Source of the DNA: F1-120-MAGs118 sp013360535
GTDB lineage: Bacteria; Planctomycetota; UBA1135; GCA-002686595
Assembly (NCBI GenBank): GCA_026647215.1
Contig: JAPKHC010000004.1
Coordinates: forward strand, 84,353-148,352
Direction: 5' to 3'
Length of the DNA stretch: 64,000 nucleotides
The notes under the pieces are model-generated. The model worked only from the letters and a program-made list of their open reading frames with translations, had not been told where the DNA came from and did no database searches. A program made the position numbers and the translations under genes. Shown here piece by piece: positions 43,229-52,430 of this stretch (position 1 is the stretch's first letter; every line of letters starts with the position of its first letter).

Positions 43229-43753
43229 TCAGCCCAGCTCCAGCTCGTGGCGCAGCGTGCCCGCTTCGGCGCCAGCACCGACCGGCTGAAACCCCAGCTT
43301 CGCGAGCACCCGCTGCGACGGCCCCGGCTCGGCCAGCGTGTGCGCGACCACGCGCTTCACGCGCTCATCGCAGCTCGCCCAGGCGACCAGCGCTCGGCAG
43401 GCTTCGCTCGCCAGCCCTCGGCCCTGCGCCGAGTCGACGACCGAGTAGCCGATCTCGACGTTTCCATCCTTCGGAGCGCCGACGAAGCCGCCGTATCCGA
43501 CGAGCCGCCGCTCGTCGCCGGCGAACTCGATCCAGTACCACACGGTCCAGCCCGCCAGCCCCGGATCGCGCTCGAGCGGCTCGCGCCAGTAGCCGAGCGC
43601 CTCCTCGGCGAACCGCGGCGGCCAGTCCGGCGCCGCACCCGCCCCGAGTTGCTGCTCCAACGATCCGTCGCGGGCACAAGCGGCGGCCTCCAGCCCTGCA
43701 CTGGCGGCCACGAGCCGCAGCCGCGGCGTGGAAATGGCGAGGAAACGACCCAT
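43229..43753 (-). CDS. GNAT-family N-acetyltransferase (RimJ/RimL-like)
   Basis: A 174-residue acetyltransferase. It begins with the ISTPRLRLVAAS strand typical of RimJ/RimL-type GNATs, and has a central EIGYSVVDSAQGRGLASEAC, whose QGRGLA segment is the acetyl-CoA pyrophosphate-binding motif A. A final VLAKLGFQPVG is motif B. The ATG at 43753 fits family length; the longer frame upstream is a shadow. Substrate may be a protein N-terminus or small amine. It is convergent on the palindrome and divergent from the metalloprotease gene. Confidence 0.88.
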   Translation of the reverse strand: MGRFLAISTPRLRLVAASAGLEAAACARDGSLEQQLGAGAAPDWPPRFAEEALGYWREPLERDPGLAGWTVWYWIEFAGDERRLVGYGGFVGAPKDGNVEIGYSVVDSAQGRGLASEACRALVAWASCDERVKRVVAHTLAEPGPSQRVLAKLGFQPVGAGAEAGTLRHELELG

Positions 43754-43855
43754 GGGCGCGAAGGTAGCAGGATCGTCCCCGGGAACACCCGGCCGCGCGG
43801 GCTCGTCGTAGGCTGAAGTGCCCGTCCTCTCCGTCCCCAGCCGCTGTCCCGCCCC

Positions 43856-46366
43856 ATGCTGAGCCCCCTCCGCGTACTCCCCTGCCTGCTGCTCGTGGCT
43901 TCCGCTCACGCCCAGGCCACTTTTCCGCTCGATTTCGCCGGCACGGAGAGCAACACCGGCGGCCTGCGCTACACGGTCGCGCACTCGCGCATCGACGGCC
44001 TCGTCGGTCTGCCCAACGCGACGCTGCCGGCCGTGCTCCTGCCCGACGGTCGCGTGGTCGACCTCGCGCTCGAGCGCCTCCGCCACGAACGTCAGGAGTT
44101 CCAGTTCCACATCGACGGCGCCCCCGTCCCCAACCTGCTCGACGGACTCGGCCTCTCGGTCTGGAAGGGCGAGATCGAGGGCCTGCCGCAGAGCGACGTG
44201 CACCTCGCCTTCTCGCACGTCGGCGTGTTCGGCTGGATCGACACCGGCACCGAGTTCCTGCAGGTGATCACGCGGCCCGCGGGCGCGAGCGACTGGTGGA
44301 ACGGCGACGTGCTGATGGTGAGCGAGACGAGCCTGCTCGCGCTCGGCGCCCAGCCGCCCTCCGGCTGCACCACGCTGCGCCCGCAGCGCACCGCCGCACC
44401 GACGCCGCAGCCGAGCGGCGGCTCGCAGCTCATGGGCTCCGGCTCCTGCAACCTGCGCCAGTGCAAGATCGCGCTCGAGAGCGACTTCCAGTACTACGAG
44501 CGCTTCAACAACTCCAACGCGCAGGCCGTCTACACCGCGACGCTGTGGTCGTTCATCTCCGACCGCTACGAGACGCAGACCTCGACGATCCTCACCTTCC
44601 CCTACGTCGGCTTCTACACGACCTCGAGCGACCCGTGGACGACGCCGGACGCGCCGGGTTCGTCGGGCGCGATGCTCGGCGAGTTCCAGGCGGCCTGGGT
44701 CGGCAACATTCCCGGCGGCGCGCGCCTGGGCCACTTCATGAGCGGCGCGGGCCTCGGCGGCGGCGTCGCGTGGCTCGGCGTGCTGTGCGACAACACCTAC
44801 AACTTCGCGGTCTCGGGCAACCTCGCGGGCTCGACGCCGTTCCCCGTCGGCCCCGGGCCCTCGAGCTGGGACTTCATGGTCTGCGCGCACGAGCTCGGCC
44901 ACAACTTCTCGGCGCCGCACACGCACGACTACTGCCCGCCGCTCGACGAGTGCGCGCCGTCGGGCTACTTCGGCCAGTGCCAGTCGCAGCAGGTGTGCAC
45001 GAACCAGGGCACGATCATGAGCTACTGCCACACGTGCGCCGGTGGCATGGGCAACGTGCTCACGGCCTTCCATCCCGTGTCCGCGCAGGACATGACGAAC
45101 TCGTCCGCGGCCTGCCTGCCGGGCTACGAGGCCGTCACGGCGACGCCGCCTTCGATCACGGCGCCGAGCCAGACGACGCCGGTGAGCGTGACGATCGCGG
45201 GCACGCCGGTCGGAGCCGTGAATGCGCACTGGCGCGCGAGCGTCGGCATGGCGTGGCAGTCGGTGACGCTGTCGGCGCAGGGCAACGGCGTGTACTCCGG
45301 CTCGCTGCCGGTGTTCACGTGCTCGGACCGCCCGCAGTGGTACGTCGAGTTCGTCGAGCAGAGCTGCGGCACGATCACGTACCCCGCGAGCGCGCCGGCG
45401 ACGCCGCTCGCGCTCAACGTCGGTTCGTTCAACGCGGTCTTCCTCGACGACTTCGAGGCCGACCTCGGCTGGACCCCGCTCAACCTCGGCGCCGCCGCGG
45501 GCCTGTGGCAGCGGGGCGTGCCGGTCAACGATCCGAGCTGGGGCTACGCGCCGCTCGTCGACGGCGACGGCTCGGGCTCGTGCTGGCTGACGGGCAACCA
45601 GATGGGCAACTCCGACGTCGACAACGGCGCCGTGCAGCTGCTCTCGCCGCAGCTCGACCTCTCGGGCCAGGGCGCGAGCCTCGAATACCTCTACTACCTG
45701 CGCCTGACCGTCTCGAACGGCGTCGACATGCTCAAGGTCGAGATCAGCCCGGCCAACGGCGCCGGTCCGTGGACCGAGATCGCGCGCCACACGACGAGCA
45801 GCTCGTCGTGGCGCTCGCACACGATCACCGGAGCCTCGATCGAGGCGCTCGGCGTCACGCTCGGCAGCGACATGCGCGTGCGCTTCACCGCCAACGACGG
45901 AGGCTCGGCCTCGATCGTCGAGGCCGCGCTCGACGGCTTCCGCACGACGGCCGTCACGTGCCAGAGCCCGCTCGGCCTCCCCTTCTGCCTCTCGATCGCC
46001 AACTCGAGCGGCCAGCAGGCCCTGATGAGCGCGTCCGGCTCCACGAGCGTCTCCGCCAACAACCTCGTGCTCTCGGCCTCGGTCGTGCCCGCGCAGACCT
46101 CGGGCCTGTTCCTCTACGGCACCTCGACGTCGCTCTTGCCCTTCGGCAACGGCTTCAAGTGCGTCGGCAGCCCGACCCGCCGCCTGCCCGTGACGGCCGC
46201 GAACGCGACCTCGCTCGTGCACGCGGTCGACCTCACCAGCGGTTCCGCCTCAGGCGTCATCACCTCCGGCACCACCTGGTACTTCCAGGCCTGGTTCCGC
46301 GACAACGCCGCCGGCGGCTCGAGCACCGGCCTCTCCGACGGCCTGCGCCTCACGTTCCTGCCCTGA
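43856..46366 (+). CDS. Secreted zinc metalloprotease (reprolysin/M12B-like) with shared C-terminal domain
   Basis: An 836-residue exported protein (signal RVLPCLLLVASAHAQ). A propeptide-like region (about 20-175) precedes the peptidase. Zinc ligands are in the extended motif HELGHNFSAPH (about residues 345-355) with a methionine turn at TIMSYCHTC, as in metzincins of the reprolysin type; the catalytic Glu is present. After a linker there is a MAM/choice-of-anchor-like beta domain (about 520-700, FLDDFEADLGWTPLNLG). The last 127 residues are the shared C-terminal domain, here a divergent version that keeps its first, LC-type and terminal motifs but lacks some cysteines. It is expected to degrade extracellular protein. 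A strong terminator follows. Confidence 0.9.
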   Translation: MLSPLRVLPCLLLVASAHAQATFPLDFAGTESNTGGLRYTVAHSRIDGLVGLPNATLPAVLLPDGRVVDLALERLRHERQEFQFHIDGAPVPNLLDGLGLSVWKGEIEGLPQSDVHLAFSHVGVFGWIDTGTEFLQVITRPAGASDWWNGDVLMVSETSLLALGAQPPSGCTTLRPQRTAAPTPQPSGGSQLMGSGSCNLRQCKIALESDFQYYERFNNSNAQAVYTATLWSFISDRYETQTSTILTFPYVGFYTTSSDPWTTPDAPGSSGAMLGEFQAAWVGNIPGGARLGHFMSGAGLGGGVAWLGVLCDNTYNFAVSGNLAGSTPFPVGPGPSSWDFMVCAHELGHNFSAPHTHDYCPPLDECAPSGYFGQCQSQQVCTNQGTIMSYCHTCAGGMGNVLTAFHPVSAQDMTNSSAACLPGYEAVTATPPSITAPSQTTPVSVTIAGTPVGAVNAHWRASVGMAWQSVTLSAQGNGVYSGSLPVFTCSDRPQWYVEFVEQSCGTITYPASAPATPLALNVGSFNAVFLDDFEADLGWTPLNLGAAAGLWQRGVPVNDPSWGYAPLVDGDGSGSCWLTGNQMGNSDVDNGAVQLLSPQLDLSGQGASLEYLYYLRLTVSNGVDMLKVEISPANGAGPWTEIARHTTSSSSWRSHTITGASIEALGVTLGSDMRVRFTANDGGSASIVEAALDGFRTTAVTCQSPLGLPFCLSIANSSGQQALMSASGSTSVSANNLVLSASVVPAQTSGLFLYGTSTSLLPFGNGFKCVGSPTRRLPVTAANATSLVHAVDLTSGSASGVITSGTTWYFQAWFRDNAAGGSSTGLSDGLRLTFLP

Positions 46367-46389
46367 CCGCGCCCTCGCGCGAGCGAAGC

Positions 46390-46430
46390 GGGCCCCGGTC
46401 GCCGTCCAGCGATCGGGGCCCTTCCCGTTT
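46390..46430 (+). terminator. Rho-independent terminator after the metalloprotease gene
   Basis: A 13-bp stem (46390-46402 with 46409-46421, one G-T wobble, 6-nt loop) is followed by TTCCCGTTT. It lies 24 nt after the stop codon and between two convergent genes. It is the best intrinsic terminator seen in the window. Confidence 0.7.
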
Positions 46431-46498
46431 GCCCTTTCCAGGCAGCGCTCGGGGCCGCGGGCGGAACGCGTGGCTGCTGCGCGACGCCCCGCTCGGTC

Positions 46499-48175
46499 CT
46501 AGGGTTCGAGCGTGAACTCGATCGCGTTCGACAGGTTGACGTTGGCCACGGCGCCCGGGTCGCGGCTGTAGAACTGGGCGCGTACCTGCTGGCCCACGAT
46601 CAGTGCCGGGTCCCCCGCCGAATAGGCCCACGCGTTGAAGTCGCGGGAGAGCACTCCCAAGCAGTTGTTCGAGGCTCCCGCAGCTCCACCCGAGTTCACG
46701 AGCGGCGTCCGTCGAAGCGGCGGCGCCACGCACAACGTGCCGCCTTGCCATGCGAACTGCGCCCGTCCGCTCGTGCTGTAGATCAACATGCCGTTCTGCT
46801 GGTTGCGGACGTTCCTCGCCGACACCACGAACCCGCTCGCCGACGACACGCTCGGCGTCCCGCTCGCCTCGATCTCCGCCACGCAGCCAAGCGAGTTCGC
46901 CTGCCCCACGCAGTAGATGTTCGGCTCGAGGCACGGCGTCTCGAACACCAGCACGCGGCCGGCGTTGGTGCCGTACAAGTCGGAAGCCGGCTCGCCGACC
47001 ACCCAGCACGCCGCGTTTGCGCTCACCGCCACGGACTTGCCAGAGGCAATCGGCTGCGACCCTGGAGCGATGTAGTCGAACGCCGTCGACCAAGCAGCCC
47101 CGGGCATTGATGGTGCTGTCAAGTATTCGACTCGCCCGAGACTGCTGGGGTAGCCAGGCTCCCCGACGAGCAGGTGCGTCCCCGTCGCATTCAGCGCGAC
47201 CGACCAACCGAAGACCGAATTGGCCGAGTAGACAGTCGGGAAAATCGTGCGGTCGTGCACCCATCCTGCCTGCAACTTGCGGAAGATCACCACGACCCCG
47301 CCGTTGTTCGCAACGCGAACGTCGGTGGGATCCCCCACCGCCAGAATCGTACCGTCGTGGTTGAGTGCAGCTGAGTATCCAAAGCCGCCGGTCGAGTACG
47401 TCGCAAGGTCCGTCAGGCGGACGGGATTGATCCAAGCGCCAGCACTGCGCTGCATCACGTAAACCACGCCGGACCGAACCGTGTCCAACGAATGGGGGGC
47501 CGATGAGAACGCGAGCGTGCCGCCGTCCGGCGACAACTCGACATTGACCCCGATTCCGCTGACCCCGAGCGGAAGGGTGTGCGGGTAGATCGGAGTCGCC
47601 TGCACCCACGAACTCCCGTTCCAATCGTAGGTGAAGATGGCTCCCTCATCCACTCCCGCCCCGTACCAAGCCGGAGCGGAGACGACGAACGTGTTGCCGT
47701 CCGCGCTGATGGACACATCGCGCCCAAAGTAGTCGTGATAATTCCCGGACAGGTCCAAGGAAGGCGTGAGTGCGCCGCCCACGCGACGAAATACACGAAT
47801 CCGACCAGGGACAAACGAGGAGTTCCCGAATCCGCCGGCCACCACCACGCTCCCCGTGGAATCCGCAGCGAGGGACATGCCGAAAACTTGGCCATGGGCC
47901 GGCGGCGACGGCAACAGGAGTTGCGGCTGGGCTCCACTATTCTGACGGTCGACGACCCAAACGGCTCCGCAGGTGGCGCCTTGCTGCGAGTACCCCGGCT
48001 CCGACGCGAGCAGATACCTGCCGTCGCCGGAAATCACGACTTTGTGGCCGAAGTAGCGTTCAGTCGTTCCCGGTGGGGCCAAGCACAGATCCCCAACCAC
48101 CACCGGAGAACAGGGGGCCTGAGGTGAGGCGCCAAGTGCGCCCGTTAGCGAGAGGCACGAAAGCAGGCTCCACAT
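46499..48175 (-). CDS. Secreted FG-GAP propeller protein with shared C-terminal domain, copy A
   Basis: A 558-residue exported protein from the ATG at 48175, which opens a signal peptide (WSLLSCLSLTGALGAS). The upstream frame to 48310 adds no signal-like sequence. The body is an integrin-alpha-like seven-bladed propeller with repeated FG-GAP units: YFGHKVVISGDGRYLLASEP, VFGMSLAADSTGSVVVAGG, YFGRDVSISADGNTFVVSAP and VFGWSVALNATGTHLLVGEP. The final 138 residues (from YCVGQANSLGC) are the shared four-cysteine domain. It is probably a surface or secreted adhesin or carbohydrate-binding protein. Base composition is less GC-rich than the flanks. Same strand as two further exported proteins upstream, with a 166-nt gap, so separately expressed or loosely linked. 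Confidence 0.85.
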   Translation of the reverse strand: MWSLLSCLSLTGALGASPQAPCSPVVVGDLCLAPPGTTERYFGHKVVISGDGRYLLASEPGYSQQGATCGAVWVVDRQNSGAQPQLLLPSPPAHGQVFGMSLAADSTGSVVVAGGFGNSSFVPGRIRVFRRVGGALTPSLDLSGNYHDYFGRDVSISADGNTFVVSAPAWYGAGVDEGAIFTYDWNGSSWVQATPIYPHTLPLGVSGIGVNVELSPDGGTLAFSSAPHSLDTVRSGVVYVMQRSAGAWINPVRLTDLATYSTGGFGYSAALNHDGTILAVGDPTDVRVANNGGVVVIFRKLQAGWVHDRTIFPTVYSANSVFGWSVALNATGTHLLVGEPGYPSSLGRVEYLTAPSMPGAAWSTAFDYIAPGSQPIASGKSVAVSANAACWVVGEPASDLYGTNAGRVLVFETPCLEPNIYCVGQANSLGCVAEIEASGTPSVSSASGFVVSARNVRNQQNGMLIYSTSGRAQFAWQGGTLCVAPPLRRTPLVNSGGAAGASNNCLGVLSRDFNAWAYSAGDPALIVGQQVRAQFYSRDPGAVANVNLSNAIEFTLEP

Positions 48176-48341
48176 GAGACTCGCGACGTCCCGCGAGGCA
48201 TGCGTGGCAGTGAACTCGTGCGGGGGTGAGTAGACCCCAGTTCGGAGCCACCGAGGCCCGATCGAAGTCGCGGCTGCGAACACTTTCGACAAGCAACGGC
48301 TCGTGAACATCGGTGGCTCCCTGGATTGCTATCCGGACGTG

Positions 48342-50168
48342 TCAGCGCGCGAAATGGAAGAAGTCAGGGAAGGGCGAACCCGAGGGTTCGAAGCTGACGC
48401 TGGGGACGCGTCTCGCCGTGTTCACGAACCCCGTCACGGCTGGAGCTCCCAGCGAGTCGGTCGCGCGGCAGAGGCCACTGCCGCCCCAGGACTTGAGGAT
48501 CGCGCCCGACGCGAGATCGATTTGGACGAGGTCCGGACCCGGTACCGTCGACCACAGAGCGGGAGGCGTGGGGCCCGGCTGCTGGTATCGATCGGCACTT
48601 CGCACCACCACGTCGGTCTGGTTGAACGCGATGGCCAAATCGCAAGGAACGCTGCCCCAGAACTGATCGAGCGGGTCCGGCGCGATCGTCGTCTGGATCA
48701 ACGTCGGAGTTGCTGTGCTGAGATCGATGAGGTCGACGAAACCCTCATAGCGGCTGGACGAGAAGTTGAACCCGCCTCCGATGGTCGCACCACGCAACAC
48801 GCCGCCTTGTTCGATCCCCAGCGCCACCGAGTCCGAACTGAACAGCCGCTCGCTGAACGTACCGCCGTAGCTCTGGTACGCGTACGCATCGGATCCATTC
48901 GGCGACAGCAGGACCGTGCCCGTCGGCGGAGGAGACGTCAGGCTGGTGAGCACAACGTTGGAATAGCTCGTTCGGACAAGCCCCTTGTCGAAGTCCCAGT
49001 CGATGGCGAAATCGTGGGCCCGGCTGCCGCCAAAAGGCGGGTTCGGGTCGACGTAACCAGCGGCGATCGGGAACCCCACCGTTCCGAGGTCGTAGATGCG
49101 AACGGCCCACTTCGACGTGCCGCCTGACACGTTGTCGGCGATCGTGACCGCCGTCTTGCCGGTGAGCTCCACGGAGTCGACTTGAACTTGGTACTGGCGT
49201 CGGAAGTCGGTCTCGAAATCGATCGTCACGAGGGAGTTCGAGATGAGACTGAAGAACGCCGTGGCATGCGTCGTGGTGACGACAGCGATGGTCCCGCCGC
49301 CATCCCGGCTCGGGGTAATGGCGACATCGTGCGGCAGTTCCTCATTGAACTCACCACCGACGAACCGATCGGGAGGCGTGAGCTCGGTCTCGAGGACGAT
49401 CACCGGGCCCGTCGCAGGCGTGAGGTCGATGATGTACACCCACGTCACACGGATCGGGTTACCGACCGAATCGGTCGACCACCGCGCGGTGGTGACAACG
49501 GCGCGCTCGTTCGTGACCGCGACCGAGTCCACCGCCCCGTTGGGGTTGCAGGGGCCTGCGGCGTTGTTGCCGATGTCGAACCCGTGGTAGATCACCTGCG
49601 GCGGGTTGGCGGTCGGATCCACGAGTTCCAGCACGTGGATCCAGTTCTCGGCGTTGACGACGGCCCAGCGCGAGTCCCGGGTGATAGCGACATCGTGAGC
49701 GAACCCGGAGCTGATGTCGGGATCCGCGGCGCTCGGCGAGATCACGAACTGCACGAGCGAGTTCGCAGCCGTAGTCGGGTTGTCGACGTCGAACACCTCG
49801 ATGTACGTTTCGTCGATCCCCGAGATCGAGGAAGAGCGCCCGCAGCCGATCGAGACACCCCACTCGTTGGTGAGTTCGATGAGGTCGGAAGGCTTGTAGC
49901 CGAAGAAGCTGTTGAGGTCGATGGGCTCGCCGGACTTCAACGCGCCGCCGCCGAAGGTTGCGATCGAACCAGTCGGGACGTCGGCGCCCGTCAGTTGGAA
50001 GATCGAGATCACCGGCGCGTTGGTCGTCGTGCTGGCGTAGCGTGTCGCCGCACGCCGATAATCCGGGCTCGTGGCGCAGTCTTGCGGAACCACATCCGAC
50101 TGCGCCGATGCAAGGCTGTGCTCTACCCACTTGACCTGCGGATCTGCGGCGGCCGATCCGGCGGACAT
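48342..50168 (-). CDS. Exported beta-propeller-like protein with out-of-frame signal peptide
   Basis: The open frame from the ATG at 50168 gives 608 aa: residues 1-9 look like the end of a signal peptide (MSAGSAAADPQ) and the rest is an all-beta repeat protein with recurring HDVAITRDSRWAVVNAE-like units, probably a propeller. The upstream part of a convincing signal peptide (RSALLVLSAA) lies in the same frame before this ATG, but no start codon precedes it. A strong Shine-Dalgarno and ATG at 50243 are present in another frame, separated by a GGCGA repeat tract, and run into a TAG at 50195-50193. The gene thus appears switched off or dependent on a weak internal start. No shared C-terminal domain. 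GC content is clearly lower than average (55-60% in places). I do not recognise the family. Confidence 0.75.
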   Translation of the reverse strand: MSAGSAAADPQVKWVEHSLASAQSDVVPQDCATSPDYRRAATRYASTTTNAPVISIFQLTGADVPTGSIATFGGGALKSGEPIDLNSFFGYKPSDLIELTNEWGVSIGCGRSSSISGIDETYIEVFDVDNPTTAANSLVQFVISPSAADPDISSGFAHDVAITRDSRWAVVNAENWIHVLELVDPTANPPQVIYHGFDIGNNAAGPCNPNGAVDSVAVTNERAVVTTARWSTDSVGNPIRVTWVYIIDLTPATGPVIVLETELTPPDRFVGGEFNEELPHDVAITPSRDGGGTIAVVTTTHATAFFSLISNSLVTIDFETDFRRQYQVQVDSVELTGKTAVTIADNVSGGTSKWAVRIYDLGTVGFPIAAGYVDPNPPFGGSRAHDFAIDWDFDKGLVRTSYSNVVLTSLTSPPPTGTVLLSPNGSDAYAYQSYGGTFSERLFSSDSVALGIEQGGVLRGATIGGGFNFSSSRYEGFVDLIDLSTATPTLIQTTIAPDPLDQFWGSVPCDLAIAFNQTDVVVRSADRYQQPGPTPPALWSTVPGPDLVQIDLASGAILKSWGGSGLCRATDSLGAPAVTGFVNTARRVPSVSFEPSGSPFPDFFHFAR

Positions 50169-50210
50169 GGCCGCACTCAGAACGAGGAGCGCGCTACGCG
50201 CGAGGCGCGT

Positions 50211-50236
50211 AGGCGAGGCGAGGCGAGGCGAGGCGA
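50211..50236. repeat. GGCGA pentanucleotide tract (5 copies)
   Basis: Five tandem GGCGA units plus one G lie between the start ATG (50243, minus strand) and the signal-peptide codons of the propeller-like gene. Adding one unit or removing two would join the two frames. This is the layout of a slipped-strand contingency tract. Confidence 0.85.
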
Positions 50237-50240
50237 GAAC

Positions 50241-50257
50241 TCATGTGGTTTCCTCCT
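50241..50257 (-). promoter_or_regulatory. Shine-Dalgarno and ATG of the out-of-frame leader
   Basis: AAGGAGG (50257-50251) lies 7 nt before ATG (50243-50241), the best ribosome binding site in the window. As sequenced it drives only a 16-codon peptide. It marks the original start of the propeller-like gene. Confidence 0.7.
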
Positions 50258-50493
50258 TGGAAAGTCCCGGGAAGGACGTGCGAGTTTCGAGAGCTGTCTG
50301 CGCGGGAAAGTCGCCGACCACCGGCGGGGGGACAGCCGCCGATGGCTCCAGACTTACCCGCATGGCGCGGGACGTCAACCCGGAAAATGGTTCAAAATCG
50401 AAACAGCCGAAGGAAACTCCAAGACGATCTCGCGCTGGTCCGGGGGAATCCACAATCGGCCGTCCTGGCGCGAATCGCGGTCGCGGGCTGACC

Positions 50494-52191
50494 TTACGGC
50501 CGCACGCGCAGGCGCACTGCGTCGGTGAGGCCGATCGCGGGAGAGCTGAGCGGGTCGCGCGACCAGATCTGGGTGAAGACGTCGACGCCGGGGCTGAGCT
50601 CGGGATCGAGGCCGGAGCGCAGCCAGGCGCCGAAGTCGAAGGTGTAGGTGCCTGTGCAGTCGTCGCCGTTCGCGCTGCCGCCGGAATCTTGCGTGGTCGT
50701 GCGGCGCTGCGGCGCGGCGATGCAGAGCGTGCCGCCCTGGAACGGCGCCGCGTTCGGCGCGTAGCCGTACATCAAGAGGCCCGTGCGACGGTTGAGCACG
50801 TTCGTCGCGCCGATCGTGAACGGCACGCTCGACGAAACGCTCGGGCTCCCGCTCCACTGGATCGACGGCATGCAGCCGAGGCCGTTGGGCTTCGCGGCGC
50901 AGTAGCGTTCGATCTCGGGCTCGATGCGGTAGGCGAACGTGGCGCCGGTGTTCATCCCGAGCACGCGCGAGTCGTCACCGGGCGCCGCGACGAGCGCGAG
51001 CTCGCCCTCCCACTCGATCTCGGCCCCGAAGTTCGCGCCCTGCTCGAGCGCGGTCGAACGCACCGAGAGCGTGGGCGTGAACGCGCTGGCGGAGCGCTCG
51101 AACAGGAACGCGTTGCCCGAGTACTGGCCCGCCGGCGAGTGCGCCTGCATCGAGCCGACGAGCAGCGCGGAGTTCGACGCGCCGTCGCCGTGCAGCGCGA
51201 CGCTCGAGCCGAACAGCGCGGCCTGGTGCGGCACCGTCGCCACGAGCTTCTGCCGCTGCACGAAGCCGGTCGGGCTGTCGGCGAACACATAGACCGAGCC
51301 GGCCTCGTAGCCGCCGTTGATCGTGTCGCCGATGGCGCCGACCGCGAGCTCGCCCGCGCGCAGGTCGACGTCCCAGCCGAAGCGGTCGTTCGAGCCGTTG
51401 TCGGCGGGGATCAGCTTCTGCGAGAGCACGAAGCTCGCGCCCACGCGCCGGAACACGTACGCGGAGCCGCCGTTGGCGCCGTAGCTGTGGTTGTCGCTCC
51501 AGGCGCCGACGACGAGCGTGGTGCCGTCGAGCGCGACGCACTGCCCGAAGTAGTCGAAGGCCTCGCCGTCGCCGGCGATCACGCGCTGGCGTTGCACCCA
51601 GCCGGTCGGCGTGCGCTCGAAGAAGTAGGCCGCACCGCCGTTGTAGTTGCCGCCGGAGTGGTGGTCGTCGACCGCGCCCGCGACGAGCGTGTCGCCCTGC
51701 AGCGCGAGCGACCAGCCGAGGCCCTCGCCGACGTCGGCGCCGATGCCGACGAGCTTCTGGGTTTGGGTCCAAGTGCCGCCGACGCGCTCGAACACGTACA
51801 GGGCGCCGCTGTCGGGAGCGGTCGCGTCCGCCGTGAAGGCGCCGACGACCGCGGTGTCGCCGTCGAGCGCGACCGAGATGCCGAAACGATCGTTGGCGGC
51901 CCCGTCGGAGGCGCGCAGCTCGGCGACCTCGGTCCAGCCGCTGGCCGTGCGCTCGAACAGGTGCGCGGCGCCGACCTGCGAGCCCGCGGGCGACGCGAGG
52001 CCGGGCGAGCCGACGAGCGCGTGCTCGCCGTCGAGCGCGAGGCTCGCGCCGAAGTCGTTGAAGGGCGCGCTGCTGGCGGCGGCGAGCTGGCCCTCGCGGG
52101 TGACGACGAGCGGGTTGGAGAGCTGGGCCGACGCGGCGGGCGCGAGGGCGAGAGCGGCGGCGACGACGGCACGACGGGAGCGGACGTTCAT
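50494..52191 (-). CDS. Secreted FG-GAP propeller protein with shared C-terminal domain, copy B
   Basis: A 565-residue exported protein from the ATG at 52191 (signal AVVAAALALAPAASAQ). Seven integrin-like FG-GAP blades are easy to count: FGASLALDGEHALVGSPG, FGISVALDGDTAVVGAFT, LGWSLALQGDTLVAGAVDD, YFGQCVALDGTTLVVGAWSD, FGWDVDLRAGELAVGAIGD, LFGSSVALHGDG and FGAEIEWEGELALVAAPGD. The last 136 residues (from YCAAKPNGLGC) are the shared C-terminal domain with all four cysteines. It is homologous in layout to the copy at 46.5-48.2 kb but clearly diverged. Probably a surface protein. Divergent from the ATPase gene. Confidence 0.9.
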   Translation of the reverse strand: MNVRSRRAVVAAALALAPAASAQLSNPLVVTREGQLAAASSAPFNDFGASLALDGEHALVGSPGLASPAGSQVGAAHLFERTASGWTEVAELRASDGAANDRFGISVALDGDTAVVGAFTADATAPDSGALYVFERVGGTWTQTQKLVGIGADVGEGLGWSLALQGDTLVAGAVDDHHSGGNYNGGAAYFFERTPTGWVQRQRVIAGDGEAFDYFGQCVALDGTTLVVGAWSDNHSYGANGGSAYVFRRVGASFVLSQKLIPADNGSNDRFGWDVDLRAGELAVGAIGDTINGGYEAGSVYVFADSPTGFVQRQKLVATVPHQAALFGSSVALHGDGASNSALLVGSMQAHSPAGQYSGNAFLFERSASAFTPTLSVRSTALEQGANFGAEIEWEGELALVAAPGDDSRVLGMNTGATFAYRIEPEIERYCAAKPNGLGCMPSIQWSGSPSVSSSVPFTIGATNVLNRRTGLLMYGYAPNAAPFQGGTLCIAAPQRRTTTQDSGGSANGDDCTGTYTFDFGAWLRSGLDPELSPGVDVFTQIWSRDPLSSPAIGLTDAVRLRVRP

Positions 52192-52389
52192 GGGGACTCC
52201 TCTGGAGGAGAGGCTCGGATCTTCCCGTTCCGCGGCGGCCTTGGGGGGCGCGCCGTCCGAAATCCGCGGCCGGGGCCGCGCCCTTCTGGGCGCCGGTGGG
52301 GCCCTAGCAGGAACCCGCGCGCCGGTCACACCGGTCCCTGCGGGCCCAAGAGATCGATTTCCGGCATCAGGAACGCCTACTGCGTGATT

Positions 52390-52409
52390 ATTATACTTGC
52401 CGGTATAAT
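52390..52409. promoter_or_regulatory. Dyad upstream of the AAA ATPase gene
   Basis: ATTATAC and GTATAAT, perfect inverted copies separated by TTGCCG, end 21 nt before the ATPase start. The half-sites are AT-rich in a very GC-rich region and GTATAAT resembles a -10 element. A repressor site overlapping the promoter is the simplest reading. Confidence 0.6.
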
Positions 52410-52430
52410 CTGGGCGAGTATCCTCCTGCC

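Noticed and set aside
43229..46222. A 997-codon frame that would fuse the GNAT gene to sequence opposite the metalloprotease
   Set aside because: Only the last 174 codons are GNAT-like; the rest is a shadow of the metalloprotease gene.
52299..52347. Interrupted GC-rich inverted repeat between the FG-GAP gene and the ATPase gene
   Set aside because: It lies between two divergent starts, so a terminator is unlikely, and its pairing is broken by bulges. I see no specific function.
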